This document shows, piece by piece, positions 15,682 to 25,500 of a DNA stretch of 64,000 bases (position 1 is the first letter of the stretch; the number at the start of each line of letters is the position of its first letter). The DNA is taken from positions 1-64,000 of the IMG/VR virus record IMGVR_UViG_3300037840_000382. The stretch is one strand, 5' to 3'. The stretch is from a virus. The notes under the pieces are model-generated. The model did not search any database and was not told the origin of the DNA. It was given only the letters and a program-made list of their open reading frames with translations. The position numbers were made by a program, and so were the translations under genes.

Positions 15682-16431
15682 GTGCTCAATCAATATCTCC
15701 TTCAAACCCAGCAGCTTCTCCAGAACCCGGCAGCGCCGTCGCCACTCTACGCTACGTCTGACCTCACGGGTTGGATTAATACGGCGCGCGGGCAGCTCGC
15801 CGGCGAGGGTGAATGTATCCGCGCCATCGGTACGATTCCGACCGTTATCGGGCAGCGCGCCTACAACTTCTCGTCCATCAACGTCGGGGTCGCGGCGACG
15901 ACGGGCGTGCAGGGCGTGATTCACGTCCGGTCGGTGCGCTACGCGGTCGGTGATGGCTTCCAGCGCGTTGAGTCGCGCGCGTGGCCGTGGTTCGAGCTGT
16001 TTTCGCTGAACAACCCGGAGCCGCAGGCGGGTTCGCCGGTCGAGTGGAGTCAATTCGCTCAGGGTTCGAGCGGGCAGAGCACGGGGAGCGGCGCGTCGGG
16101 GAGCTTCTACCTCGACCCGCCCCCCGACCTGGTCTATGTGCTCAGCTGCGATTGCGTTTGCTACCCGCAGAAGCTAGCGGCTGACGGCGACGTGGAGGCA
16201 ATTCCATTTTTATGGACTGACGCTGCACCGTTCTTTGCTGCGTATCTTGCGCTCATGTCGGCGCAGACGAATGCGCGGATTGCGGATGCCGAGCGTTTGT
16301 TTGGGCAGTATAAGACGTTTATGGGGCGTGCGCGACAATTTGCGAACCCGTCGGTGCTGCGCTCCCAGTATGAAGGAAGCGTTGATCCGACGCTTACGAG
16401 CAAGCTCGGTCTGCAGAAGGCGACGGGCTGA
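15682..16431 (+). CDS. Head-tail adaptor (neck) protein, first paralogue
   Basis: 249 aa, GTG start behind GGGAGGA. Starts MLNQYLLQTQQLL and ends with a helical tail region containing AAPFFAAYLALM. The next gene starts with the same LNQYL-x-x-T-x-x-LL pattern and shares C-terminal layout (YVLSCDCVCYPQKL here, YELDCLCLPQDL there). Order after the capsid matches podovirus neck/adaptor genes. ATGA overlap with the paralogue. Confidence 0.6.
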   Translation: MLNQYLLQTQQLLQNPAAPSPLYATSDLTGWINTARGQLAGEGECIRAIGTIPTVIGQRAYNFSSINVGVAATTGVQGVIHVRSVRYAVGDGFQRVESRAWPWFELFSLNNPEPQAGSPVEWSQFAQGSSGQSTGSGASGSFYLDPPPDLVYVLSCDCVCYPQKLAADGDVEAIPFLWTDAAPFFAAYLALMSAQTNARIADAERLFGQYKTFMGRARQFANPSVLRSQYEGSVDPTLTSKLGLQKATG

Positions 16432-17360
16432 TGGCGTCGCTGAATCAATATTTAAAGGACACTACTCGTCTCCTGCGCGACGCGCGTCAAGAGTCGATCA
16501 ACCCGCTCGACATGATTGCTCACGTCAACACCGCGCGCCGCGAGGTGGCGATGCGCGCGCAGTGCGTGCGGGTACTCACGCCGATCTCGGGCTCGATCGT
16601 GTCGGCGAGCGTGACGGCCGGCGGGTCGGGTTACACCAGCCCCCCTACGGTCACGATCACGGCGCCGGATTTTCCCTCAGGCATGGGGGCGTTTCCTAAC
16701 GGCAGCCAGGCGACTGCGCAGGCTCTGATCAGCGGCGGGAAGGTCTCGACAGTCGATATCAACTACGGCGGTTACGGCTACTTTCAGCCGCAAGTATCGT
16801 TTTCGGGCGGCGGGGGAACTGGGGCGGCGGCGACGCCGGTGCTCTCGGCGACTACGCAGTTTAGTCAGGGATTGGAGGTTTACAATTACGCTGACATCGA
16901 TCTCAGCGCATTCCCCGGTGTGGGAGCAATCTATTATGCGCGCACGGTGTCGGTGATTTACGCGAACTATCGCTACACGCTATACGTTGCGGCGTTCTCC
17001 GACTATCAGGCGATGATTCGCCAGTACCCCTATCAATATACTTATGTCCCAGCATTCGCTGCTCAATTCGGACAAGGTACTGCCGGAAGTCTGTTTGTAT
17101 ACCCTCTTCCTTCTCAGGCATATCAATATGAACTAGACTGTCTTTGCTTACCACAAGACCTAAAAACAGATTTAAGTGTTGAAATTATACCGGACCCTTG
17201 GTCAGAAGCGGTAAAATATTTTACCGCGCATCTATGTTATTTAGATTTGCAGAATTTCAATGCAGCGAAATTTTACTTAGAATTGTTTGACATGCATCTA
17301 TTAAGATACAGTAATTACGCTAGAATTGGGCGAGCACCTAACCGCTATGGACGGATTTGA
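16431..17360 (+). CDS. Head-tail adaptor paralogue with inserted GSGY domain
   Basis: 309 aa. Paralogue of the gene before it, but about 70-100 residues are inserted after CVRVLTPI: two beta-repeat units with SGYTSPPTVTITAP and GYFQPQVSFSGGGG. The last about 300 bp switch from GC-rich to AT-rich codons right up to the homing endonuclease at 17345, a likely co-conversion tract. The 3' ends of the two genes overlap by 16 bp. Confidence 0.65.
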   Translation: MASLNQYLKDTTRLLRDARQESINPLDMIAHVNTARREVAMRAQCVRVLTPISGSIVSASVTAGGSGYTSPPTVTITAPDFPSGMGAFPNGSQATAQALISGGKVSTVDINYGGYGYFQPQVSFSGGGGTGAAATPVLSATTQFSQGLEVYNYADIDLSAFPGVGAIYYARTVSVIYANYRYTLYVAAFSDYQAMIRQYPYQYTYVPAFAAQFGQGTAGSLFVYPLPSQAYQYELDCLCLPQDLKTDLSVEIIPDPWSEAVKYFTAHLCYLDLQNFNAAKFYLELFDMHLLRYSNYARIGRAPNRYGRI

Positions 17361-18013
17361 TCTGTGATCCAACTTTTCACGATAGCCGAAGCTATTTCCA
17401 GCATATCAGTGTCAGTGCCGACGCCTTTGATTGCGTTGCATCCCCAGAGAACAAAACGACAATTTGATTGCGTGTATCCGAGACAAGAGTCAATACGATC
17501 CAAGCTAGGAGAAAATGGATGTGGGCCGTTTGTTTCGTTTTTTCGAAATTCAATTCCTGTGATTTCGCATCGGCCTGTCCATCGCGAATTGGCCCATTCG
17601 TCTGTTAGATCGAAAGCGAGGTTTTTGTATTTAGCATGAGAGCGTCGGGACTTGAGCAGGTAGAGCCATGGTTTTTCTTTGGTTTCTTTTATTCGATACG
17701 TTTTGTAGTACCGTGGTTCGTGTTCACGGTACCAATCAGGTTGTGCTTGGCGGCGGTTGCGGCTTTTTTCGTTGTATTTTTCACGATCGAGTTGCCAAGC
17801 TCGTGTGTAGCAAAGTCTTGAACAAAATTGTTGATGCCGTTTGGTTGGCACAAACGAACTGCTGCAAATGGGACACCCTTTACTTTTGGCGAGCTTATCT
17901 TTTGTGGATGGACGTTTTCGATAGTTGGCGCGAAAGCATTTTCGAGAACAAAAAAGTTTGGTTCGTCCTGGTCTCTTTTGGGTTACCGTTTTTCCGCATT
18001 CTAAGCATCCCAT
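17345..18013 (-). CDS. HNH homing endonuclease
   Basis: 222 aa, AT-rich, opposite to the virion genes. The N-terminal half has zinc pairs (CLEC, FCSRKC, CPIC, FCSRLC). The C-terminal half has SLDRIDSCLGYTQSNCRFV, the HNH nuclease core common in phage homing enzymes. It would cut intron-less or empty alleles of the neighbouring virion gene and spread by repair. No intron or intein is visible, so it is free-standing. The start is the first ATG of the frame. Confidence 0.85.
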   Translation of the reverse strand: MGCLECGKTVTQKRPGRTKLFCSRKCFRANYRKRPSTKDKLAKSKGCPICSSSFVPTKRHQQFCSRLCYTRAWQLDREKYNEKSRNRRQAQPDWYREHEPRYYKTYRIKETKEKPWLYLLKSRRSHAKYKNLAFDLTDEWANSRWTGRCEITGIEFRKNETNGPHPFSPSLDRIDSCLGYTQSNCRFVLWGCNAIKGVGTDTDMLEIASAIVKSWITDQIRP

Positions 18014-18082
18014 TGGTACGTACTCCTACCAAGTATTTGTATGTACCTAGCAGGCACCGTGTTGTCAAGGGGAGAATTTGAT

Positions 18083-18271
18083 ATGGGTTCTTTTGGCGAG
18101 CACGCAAAGGGGCAAGACCCTATGTTTCAGCGGTTTCGCGATTTGAACGCCCGGCTTAATCAAGAGTCTTTGGCTCGCTGGTATTCGTATCCACGTTGGC
18201 GGCGAGTAATGTATTTAGTTGGAAATTGGATGGTCAGGCGTTCGAAAGTGCATTGGACTTGGACTTACTAA
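18083..18271 (+). CDS. Small hypothetical protein
   Basis: 62 aa from ATG 18083 (MGSFGEHAKGQDPMFQRF), behind AAGGGGAG. Basic and Trp/Arg-rich C-terminus. The stop directly abuts the following ATG. Recognised only as a likely virion-region gene. Confidence 0.5.
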   Translation: MGSFGEHAKGQDPMFQRFRDLNARLNQESLARWYSYPRWRRVMYLVGNWMVRRSKVHWTWTY

Positions 18272-20572
18272 ATGTCTCTCGAACAGCCCGAGCAAGCAGC
18301 CCAAGAGCAGGCTAACCCGTACCTCCCTGCGGGACCGCAGCCTCTCATCCATGACCAGTGGATGGGACTTGATACGTCGGGCGGCCGGACCGGCGTGCCG
18401 GACGAGAAGTGCTACTGGATAGACGGTTTTATCCGGGTCGGGCCGCGGCAACTTCGTACTTTGTGGGACGTGGGTAGTGCGATCTTCACGCGTACCGATT
18501 CGTTGACAATCGTGTTTTTCGATTTTTTTAATATTGGGGCGACGCCTTATTGCGTTGTGTTTATGTCCGACGGTTCGGTGGTCGCGGTCAATACGACGAC
18601 GCTTGCGGTCACGACAATATTAACGGTCGGTTCGATTATCAATCCGTCAGTACTCAACCAGGGGATCACGCAGTGGGGACAGCAGTATCTCATTATCGTT
18701 TCCAACCAGACTAACGGCTATTGGCTGTGGAATGGCACAACGACGTTTCCAGCTGGCGGGATTGGGCCAACAGTTATTATCACTAATGTTGGAAAGGCTT
18801 ATAAAACTCCTCCGACGGTTATCGTATCGGGAGGTCACGGTTCGGGCGCTACTTTTGTTTCGACCGTCATGAACGGTCAGGTGACTTCGATTACGATTAC
18901 CAATCCTGGCACTGGTTATATTGCTGGCGATGCGCCGGTGATCACGTTGAGCGGTGGTACGGGGGTTGGTTCGGGCGCGTCGTTGACGGCGGTAATATCG
19001 AATGTGCCTGGTGGGTCGGGGGCAGTGCTTACTGCGCACATGACGTTTCAATCTGGGACTTCAAACTCTTTCTATGTAAGTAGCATAACGGTTACTAACG
19101 GAGGTAGTGGTTATAGTCAATTTGCGAGAGTATCTGTTACGGGAGGTAATCCATTTTCATCGGAGGTAGGAGTAAATCTCACTATAAGTGGAGGAATTAT
19201 AACGGCTGCAACGCCTGTGCCGAACTTTTTTACTACCGGCAATGAGTATTCTGGCGCGACTCCGCCGACAATTACTGTTGTGGACGATGGCGGCTTTTAC
19301 GTCAGTAGCGTCACCGGTACGCCGACTGGTACGGGCTACTCGCCCTCGACGACAGTGACGAGTTCAGGCGGCGCTGGGCCGGTCGCGCAAGCAGCTTTTT
19401 CGCCGGTCATTAATTCAAGCGGGGTCATCACTTCTGTGGTGGTAACGAGTGGCGGACTTTATAGCTCGAATTCTCCGTTGCCGACAATCACGATCTCCGA
19501 CACTGCGGTGACGGCAACCGCGACCGTCTCGCTCATGCCCTTCGCGATACAGGGGACGACGGTCGAGACCTACCAGGGGCATGTGTGGATTGCGAATGGG
19601 GCGACCTATTACTGGAGCGCTCCCGGCTCATTCACCGACTTCGCGACCTCGGATGGTGGGGGCAACACCACGTCGGCCGACTCGGTCTTGCGCGTCAATT
19701 ACTCCAAGTTCATCCAGGCGAACGCTTACTTGTGGGCGATCGGCGACTCATCGGTCAATTACATCAGCGGTGTGCAGACGACGGGGACGCCGCCGACCAC
19801 GACCTTCTCGAACCTCAATGCCGACACGCAGACCGGCACGCCGTTCCCGGCGTCGGTAGAAAGCTTTGGGCGCGACGTGCTGTTTGCGAACGCCTTTGGC
19901 GTGCACGTTATTCGTGGCGGCAACGTCGAGAAGATCAGTCACGAGCTGGATGGCGTGTGGAACACGGTCGCGACGCTGGCGAACGGCTACAACTTCGGCA
20001 TGCAGCCGTCGGCTGCGCAGGCGACGATCTTCGGCTCCAAGAAGGCGATTGTGGTGCTGGCGGCGATCGTGGATCCGGTGTCGGGCGCGACCGTCAACAA
20101 GCTGTTTCTTTACCACGAGAAGGAGTGGTTCGCGTCGCAGCAAAGTATGACGCTGACCTACGTGAAGCATCAGGAAATCCAGTCGCAGATCACGACCTAC
20201 GGGACCGACGGCATCACGATCAAGCCGCTGTTCGCGGTTCCCTCGGCGGGCTTCCAGAAGACGGTGCAGACCAAATTGTGGGAGGCGCCCGGCGGTTTCT
20301 TGTTCAAGAAAGCCGCGACGCGCCTGTGGGGTCTTGCCAAGTACGATAGCGTTGTTTCCCCTAATTTGACTGCGATCGTGGACCAGCAGGCGCCGGCTAA
20401 CTCGGTGACCTACACGATTGTCGGTCCGGCCGCGACTGGCTACTTTGTGGTGCCGCCGCAAGCGGTGGGGCAGGTGGGCGAGCTGACCGGGATGACGTGG
20501 AAGACTAACGCGGCGGATGCGTCGTTGGTGTCGATTATGCTGGGCGAGGACGTGGTGGGGTATCGTGGCTGA
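18272..20572 (+). CDS. Large tail protein with beta-repeat insert
   Basis: 766 aa. The first about 165 residues and the last about 330 look like a tail hub/tail-needle type domain (SADSVLRVNYSKFIQANAY, DALFANAFGV-like). Between them lie about five repeat units, each near 45-60 residues, of the form T-P-P-T-V-x-V-x-G-G-x-G-S-G-A followed by V-T-S-I-T-I-T-N-x-G-x-G-Y. One unit (about 19060-19230) is clearly more AT-rich. The same repeat occurs in two other virion genes. Confidence 0.6.
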   Translation: MSLEQPEQAAQEQANPYLPAGPQPLIHDQWMGLDTSGGRTGVPDEKCYWIDGFIRVGPRQLRTLWDVGSAIFTRTDSLTIVFFDFFNIGATPYCVVFMSDGSVVAVNTTTLAVTTILTVGSIINPSVLNQGITQWGQQYLIIVSNQTNGYWLWNGTTTFPAGGIGPTVIITNVGKAYKTPPTVIVSGGHGSGATFVSTVMNGQVTSITITNPGTGYIAGDAPVITLSGGTGVGSGASLTAVISNVPGGSGAVLTAHMTFQSGTSNSFYVSSITVTNGGSGYSQFARVSVTGGNPFSSEVGVNLTISGGIITAATPVPNFFTTGNEYSGATPPTITVVDDGGFYVSSVTGTPTGTGYSPSTTVTSSGGAGPVAQAAFSPVINSSGVITSVVVTSGGLYSSNSPLPTITISDTAVTATATVSLMPFAIQGTTVETYQGHVWIANGATYYWSAPGSFTDFATSDGGGNTTSADSVLRVNYSKFIQANAYLWAIGDSSVNYISGVQTTGTPPTTTFSNLNADTQTGTPFPASVESFGRDVLFANAFGVHVIRGGNVEKISHELDGVWNTVATLANGYNFGMQPSAAQATIFGSKKAIVVLAAIVDPVSGATVNKLFLYHEKEWFASQQSMTLTYVKHQEIQSQITTYGTDGITIKPLFAVPSAGFQKTVQTKLWEAPGGFLFKKAATRLWGLAKYDSVVSPNLTAIVDQQAPANSVTYTIVGPAATGYFVVPPQAVGQVGELTGMTWKTNAADASLVSIMLGEDVVGYRG

Positions 20573-20907
20573 TGCCTAACATTGACCAGCTCACCGAGGA
20601 GGGGTGGACGGAGGACGATTTTACTCGCTGGTCCTTTGCGCACGCCGCCGATCATCGCGACATCGACCGGGTGGTCTTGCAGACGCTGGGGATCAGGGTC
20701 GTCGAGTACGTGCTCGATCCCTTCCGCCGCGACGACCCCTCGTGGCTTTATCGTCACCAGGCGATGCACGACCAGATGAACAATGCTCTTGGCATCCAGG
20801 GGTATGACCTGCTCTCGATCGATTGGCGCGACCCGCAGGACGTGATACGCTGGATGAATGACAACGGCGACAACCACGACAGGGCGAGGACGCTTCTTAA
20901 TCTGTGA
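20572..20907 (+). CDS. Hypothetical virion-region protein
   Basis: 111 aa, acidic, starts MPNIDQLTEEGWTEDDFTRW. Overlaps the previous stop by 1 bp. Helical and without cysteine. Common in this gene position in related phages by impression only. Confidence 0.5.
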   Translation: MPNIDQLTEEGWTEDDFTRWSFAHAADHRDIDRVVLQTLGIRVVEYVLDPFRRDDPSWLYRHQAMHDQMNNALGIQGYDLLSIDWRDPQDVIRWMNDNGDNHDRARTLLNL

Positions 20908-20916
20908 GGGTTGGAA

Positions 20917-21069
20917 ATGACGGTAGTGCAACTAGCGTTGATGCTTTGCATCCTGGAAAACAATATCGCGTTGGCAAAACCGGCGGATCAGCAGTCGGTA
21001 TGTGCGGCACAGCCGGCGCAAGTGCAGGCTGCGTACATGCGGCAAGCGAAGTTTATATTGGGACAATGA
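20917..21069 (+). CDS. 50-aa secreted or membrane miniprotein
   Basis: Short frame, starts MTVVQLALMLCILENNIALAK, resembling a signal or membrane segment, with a GGAA site upstream. Ends 7 bp before the next ATG. Probably real but unknown. Confidence 0.45.
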   Translation: MTVVQLALMLCILENNIALAKPADQQSVCAAQPAQVQAAYMRQAKFILGQ

Positions 21070-21076
21070 GGCGCGT

Positions 21077-21538
21077 ATGGCCGTAACAGCTGAAATTGCA
21101 AAGCGCGAGGTGGTGCGAGAGCAAATTGCGATGCGCCGGTTCGAGGTGCCTGATCTCGACCGCCACGGGGGTTGGATCACGGATCGCCTGCTCAAGGCGT
21201 ATCCGCATCGCACCGCGCGCGATCTCGCGGGCTGGCTGCGCGGGATCATCTACTCGAACGAGTTTTTGTTCCTCTACCAGGAGCACGGTGTGGCGCTTGC
21301 GACGGTCACGCGCGCGCACCCGCTGGAGATGAAGCCCGTTGTGCAGGAGATGTTCGTGTTCGTTAAGGAGGGACACGATCGCGAGGCCGTCGCTTTCTAC
21401 GACGAGTTCGTGAGGTGGGGAAAGAACCAGGGCGTCGATGCTGTGATGGTTGAGGCCATGAGCGATGTGCCGCACGACATGATCAAGGAGCGCATGGGGC
21501 GGCTGTTCACGCGGCAGGTCGTGTTTGCGAGGTTATGA
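21077..21538 (+). CDS. GNAT-like internal virion protein
   Basis: 153 aa from ATG 21077. The pattern (helix, then VALATVTRAHPLEMKPVVQEMFVFV, then a helix and DAVMVEAMSD) recalls the acetyltransferase-like fold of internal virion proteins in T7-like phages. No clear acetyl-CoA motif remains, so enzymatic activity is doubtful. Placed just ahead of the ejection-type genes. Confidence 0.55.
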   Translation: MAVTAEIAKREVVREQIAMRRFEVPDLDRHGGWITDRLLKAYPHRTARDLAGWLRGIIYSNEFLFLYQEHGVALATVTRAHPLEMKPVVQEMFVFVKEGHDREAVAFYDEFVRWGKNQGVDAVMVEAMSDVPHDMIKERMGRLFTRQVVFARL

Positions 21539-21550
21539 TAGGAGGCTGCC

Positions 21551-22504
21551 ATCTCTTTTTTTAGCGATTTGTTTGAAGGCAAGACCTCGAATCTCGGCAA
21601 TGATATCAGCGGCATGTTCCGGCCAAACGAGCTGGCGCAGACGCTGGAAGGAACCGCAGCGGTCGCGGCGCCTTTTGCGCTTGCTGCCTTGCCTGGGTTG
21701 GCCGCTGGGGCGGGTAGTGCGCTTGGTTTTGGCGGAGCCGAAGCTGCTGGTGGTGCGTTGCCCTTCGCGGCGGAGGGGGGAGCTGCGGCTGGTGATGCCG
21801 GTGGCGCGATTACTGATCTGATCGGGAGTGGTGGGGGTGGAGGCAACGTGCTTTCTTTTGCCGACGCTGCGTCGGGCGATGTGCCGCTGCCAATTCCTCG
21901 CCCCGGTACGCCCGGTCTCGATCTTGGCGCCGCGACGGGTGGGGGCGATAGCTTCATCAGCAAGCTGATCGGTGGTGTCGAGGGGATTCCTGGCGCGGTC
22001 GGTAATCAGATTCTCAAGAACCCGCTGGGCGTCGCTGCCGGTACCGGCGGGCTCATCTATAATATGATGCAAGGGCAGAAGAAACTGCCCGAGCAGAATC
22101 AGCTCCAGGGGCAGGCGAACCAGCTTAGCGCTCAGGGGCAGCAGTTTATGAGTTACCTGCAGACCGGCACCTTGCCGGCGGGGTTGCAGGCGGCGGTCGA
22201 TCGCGCGACCCAGGCTGCCAAGGCGCAGATTATCGCCAACGCGGCGCGCAACGGGCTCTCGACCGATCCGACACAGAACAGCGCGCTGGCGCAGGACTTG
22301 GCGTCGGCTGACCGCAACGCGCTGATCGCGGTGGCGCAGGAGGGCGAGCAGTTGTTCCAGGCTGGTGCGAACGAGGTGCAGTTATCGAGCCAGATACTCG
22401 ATAAACTAATGCAGATTGACCAGCAGCAGACTGCGAGCATGGGTAAGGCCATCGCTAACTTCGCGGGCGCGCTGTCGGGGCCGATGACGAGGATGGCGGC
22501 GTGA
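21551..22504 (+). CDS. Internal virion protein, possible ATC start
   Basis: About 317 aa if read from 21551, where AGGAGG lies 5 bp before an ATC codon; the frame then reads xSFFSDLFEGKTSN. The first conventional start, TTG at 21569, gives 311 aa but lies 23 bp from that binding site. Ala/Gly-rich with helices and likely membrane-active segments (ALAALPGLAAG). Such proteins are ejected with DNA. ORF upstream of 21542 is closed by a stop. Confidence 0.6.
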   Translation: MSFFSDLFEGKTSNLGNDISGMFRPNELAQTLEGTAAVAAPFALAALPGLAAGAGSALGFGGAEAAGGALPFAAEGGAAAGDAGGAITDLIGSGGGGGNVLSFADAASGDVPLPIPRPGTPGLDLGAATGGGDSFISKLIGGVEGIPGAVGNQILKNPLGVAAGTGGLIYNMMQGQKKLPEQNQLQGQANQLSAQGQQFMSYLQTGTLPAGLQAAVDRATQAAKAQIIANAARNGLSTDPTQNSALAQDLASADRNALIAVAQEGEQLFQAGANEVQLSSQILDKLMQIDQQQTASMGKAIANFAGALSGPMTRMAA

Positions 22505-22505
22505 A

Positions 22506-25500
22506 ATGACTGATTCTGCCTTTGTTGGCAACGACCTTTTGGATGGCAAGCAGCCGCAAAACATGACGGGTGCGCGCATCCCGCTTGGTGGTACGGGCGG
22601 AGCTTTACCAGTTTCTGACGACGACGGTTTGCCGCCGGGATTGAAGGAAGATTACACGCAGGCTCAGCGCGGCACGTTCAAGCACTTGCTCGACGTGGAT
22701 GCGCAGACCGAGGCGCGCATGGAACGTGATCGCGCGCGGATCGAGCATCAGTACGAAGCGGAGGGTGTTGGGCCCGGCGAGTTTCAGAAGTGGGACGCGG
22801 GCGCTGAGAGCAAGAAGTACCAGACCGATCCGATTCAGGCGTTCGGCTCGCTTGGCAGCGTGTTCGGGATGCTCGCGAGCGCGTTCACGCGCGCCCCGAT
22901 GGAGAATGCCCTTAACGCCTCGGCTGCCGCTATGAACGCGGTCAGGGCCGGCGATGAGGAGGCGTACAACCGCGCTCATGACGCGTGGAAGGAGAACACC
23001 GACCTCACTTTCAAGCGCCATCAGCTTGAGCACGAGCGCTTGGGCGATGCGTTGCGTCTGATGGACACGGATATGGCGGCGGGTGCGGCAAAAGCGCGCA
23101 TGGTGGCAGCTCAGTTCGGGATGAGCAAGGAGATGGTGCTCATCGAGCACGGCATGTTCCCTGAGCTGTACGAGGCGATGGAGAAGCGCGCCGACGCGAT
23201 CAACAAGACCGGGCAGGCCGTGCAGGAGATAACGGGCCGCGGGCTACAAAAACTGGTGTTCGAGCGCGATGCCAAGACGATTGAGGAGCATATCCAAGAT
23301 CCGACTCAAAAGGGGCAGGCGTTGCTCGACGCGTTCAATAACGCGTTTTTTCTCCACATGAAGCCGGGCGACCCGCGCGCGCAGGCGCTGGGCCAGTTCG
23401 CGGCTGAAACCATCAAGGGCAAGGGGCGATTGCCGACGGCCGATGAGCTGATCGCCAAGAACAAGGAGATCACCGAGGCGCTGACGCGGCCGTATCTTGG
23501 TGGAGCGGGCAGCGGGGGCAATGTCAACCTCACCGACGAGCGCCAGCGCGCTGACGCGGTACGCAAGATCATGGAGGAGAAACGCCAGAGCGGTGAGCTG
23601 GAAGGCAAGAGCCAGGAGGACATCGCCCGCATTCGTGAAGACGTGTCGCGGCAGCTTAAGACTGAGGGTGCGGCAATATCGGGCAAGACCAAGGACGATC
23701 TCGCGGGACAGATCGAGCGACTCCAGTTGTCGGATCAAACGATTGATAAGGTCGAGGCGCTGCTCAAGAAGCACAACGCGCTTGTGGGCCTCGGCGGGCG
23801 GATCACGCGTCCTGCGGAAGTGGTGGGCAACGTGTTCGGGTCGAACGCGACCGATCGGGCGCAGTTCGCGAGCTACATTTCCGAGTTGCGCGAGTGGGGT
23901 CCACGGCTTCTCAACGAATCGAAAGGACGCCCGCTGGCGGCCGAAGAAGCCGAAATCGCACGGATCATCCCTGGTCTCAGCGCTGGCGACACCACAGCGA
24001 ACACCGCCAAGCGCCTCCTGCGCCTTCAGGAACTGTTTAGGACGATGCGCGAGCAATCAACGCGTCGCTATGAGGGCGTGTTCGATCCTCGCGACGCGGG
24101 CGCTCCTCGTGCTCCACGTGAAACAGTTCCTGCTGGCGGGACTGGCGACGAGAAGATGCCGTGGGACGCGGCACCCATCAAGACGCCGGCGGATAAGAGG
24201 TCTTCCAACGAGTCTCCTTTTGGTAAAATCGCGTCGTTTTTCAATCCAGTAGGGACGGCTCAGGCGGAGGAGCTTCCTCCCGCCCAGTCAGAACGTGCCG
24301 GCGAGGCAGGCGGGTTCTTTTCGCAACCCATTTCCTCGCAGAATGCGGAGGTGCGCGCCTACGAGCCGACGTGGCGTGACCGGCTTGCCAACTTCTTGCT
24401 CCCCGACAAGGCGTCCTATCACACGCGTCAGATGGCGCGCGAGACGATTGGGTCGTCCGGCATTGGTACGACTGGTGTCGGCGGCAGCGGCATCTCGGCG
24501 CTCGATCTCACGCCCGTGGGCGCGGCTCTGAGCGCCCAGGAATCTATTCAGGCAGACAATCCGTCGGAGGCAGGCGCCCACGCTATGTCGGCGGCCATAC
24601 CGGTCGGTGGCGCCGCGGTGCGGGCCGGGATGCCGCTTGCTCGCCCGATGGTGCGGCAGCTCATGACGACGTTGCTCGGCGCTGGTGCGGGGGCGGGCAC
24701 GACGCTTGCGGCATCGAGGGCCGAGGCGGGCGACGAAGGGCTGACGGCGGAGCAGAAGGAAATTTTGCGCCGGAGTCCGCGCGCCGATCGGCCGGCTTTG
24801 CTCCAGTCGTTCGCCAAGGAAGCGGGCGAGCGTCGCGCCCAGACCGAGAAGGAAACGCGCGAGCGTCAAGTCGAGCAAGAGAGGGAGGGGCGCGAGAAGG
24901 AAGAACGTGCTAAGCACGACGAGGAGGCCAGGACCAAGCTCGAGGCCGAGGTTTCGAGTCTGCCGGAGGACGAGCGTGCTCTTTACCGTGGTTTTAATGC
25001 TGAGCAGCGTACTAAGTTTTGGGCTGACAAGGCTGAGCGCAAGCACCAGGCCGATGAGAAGGAAGCGGCGGAATACAAGGCGCGCACCGCGGCCTTCCGC
25101 GACCGTTATCCCGTTCTCAACTCTATGCTCCCGTGGATTGGGACCTCGCTCTCTGCAGCGATCCCCTACGCCGTGAAGCTGCGGCAGGCGTCCGCTGCCA
25201 ACAAGTACATAAAAAAGTGGGAAGAGACTGCTGAAAAAGCCGAAAAGGCGCTAGCAGCTGGTGACAAGACCGCGGCGACGCCTCTCGTCAACACGCTCAA
25301 GGAGTACAACAAGGAGCACGCTGAGATTCTCAAGACCCTGGCTGACAAGGGGCATAGCCCGGTGACCATCGCGGCGGCTGCCACGTTGCCATTCGACGCT
25401 TCCTTTGTGGTTCCCAATGCTTATGATGCGACGGTGCTGCCGCGCGGCGCCGAGGCTCAGAAGCAGGGTTGGGAGAACCTGACCAACCCGTCGGAATACG

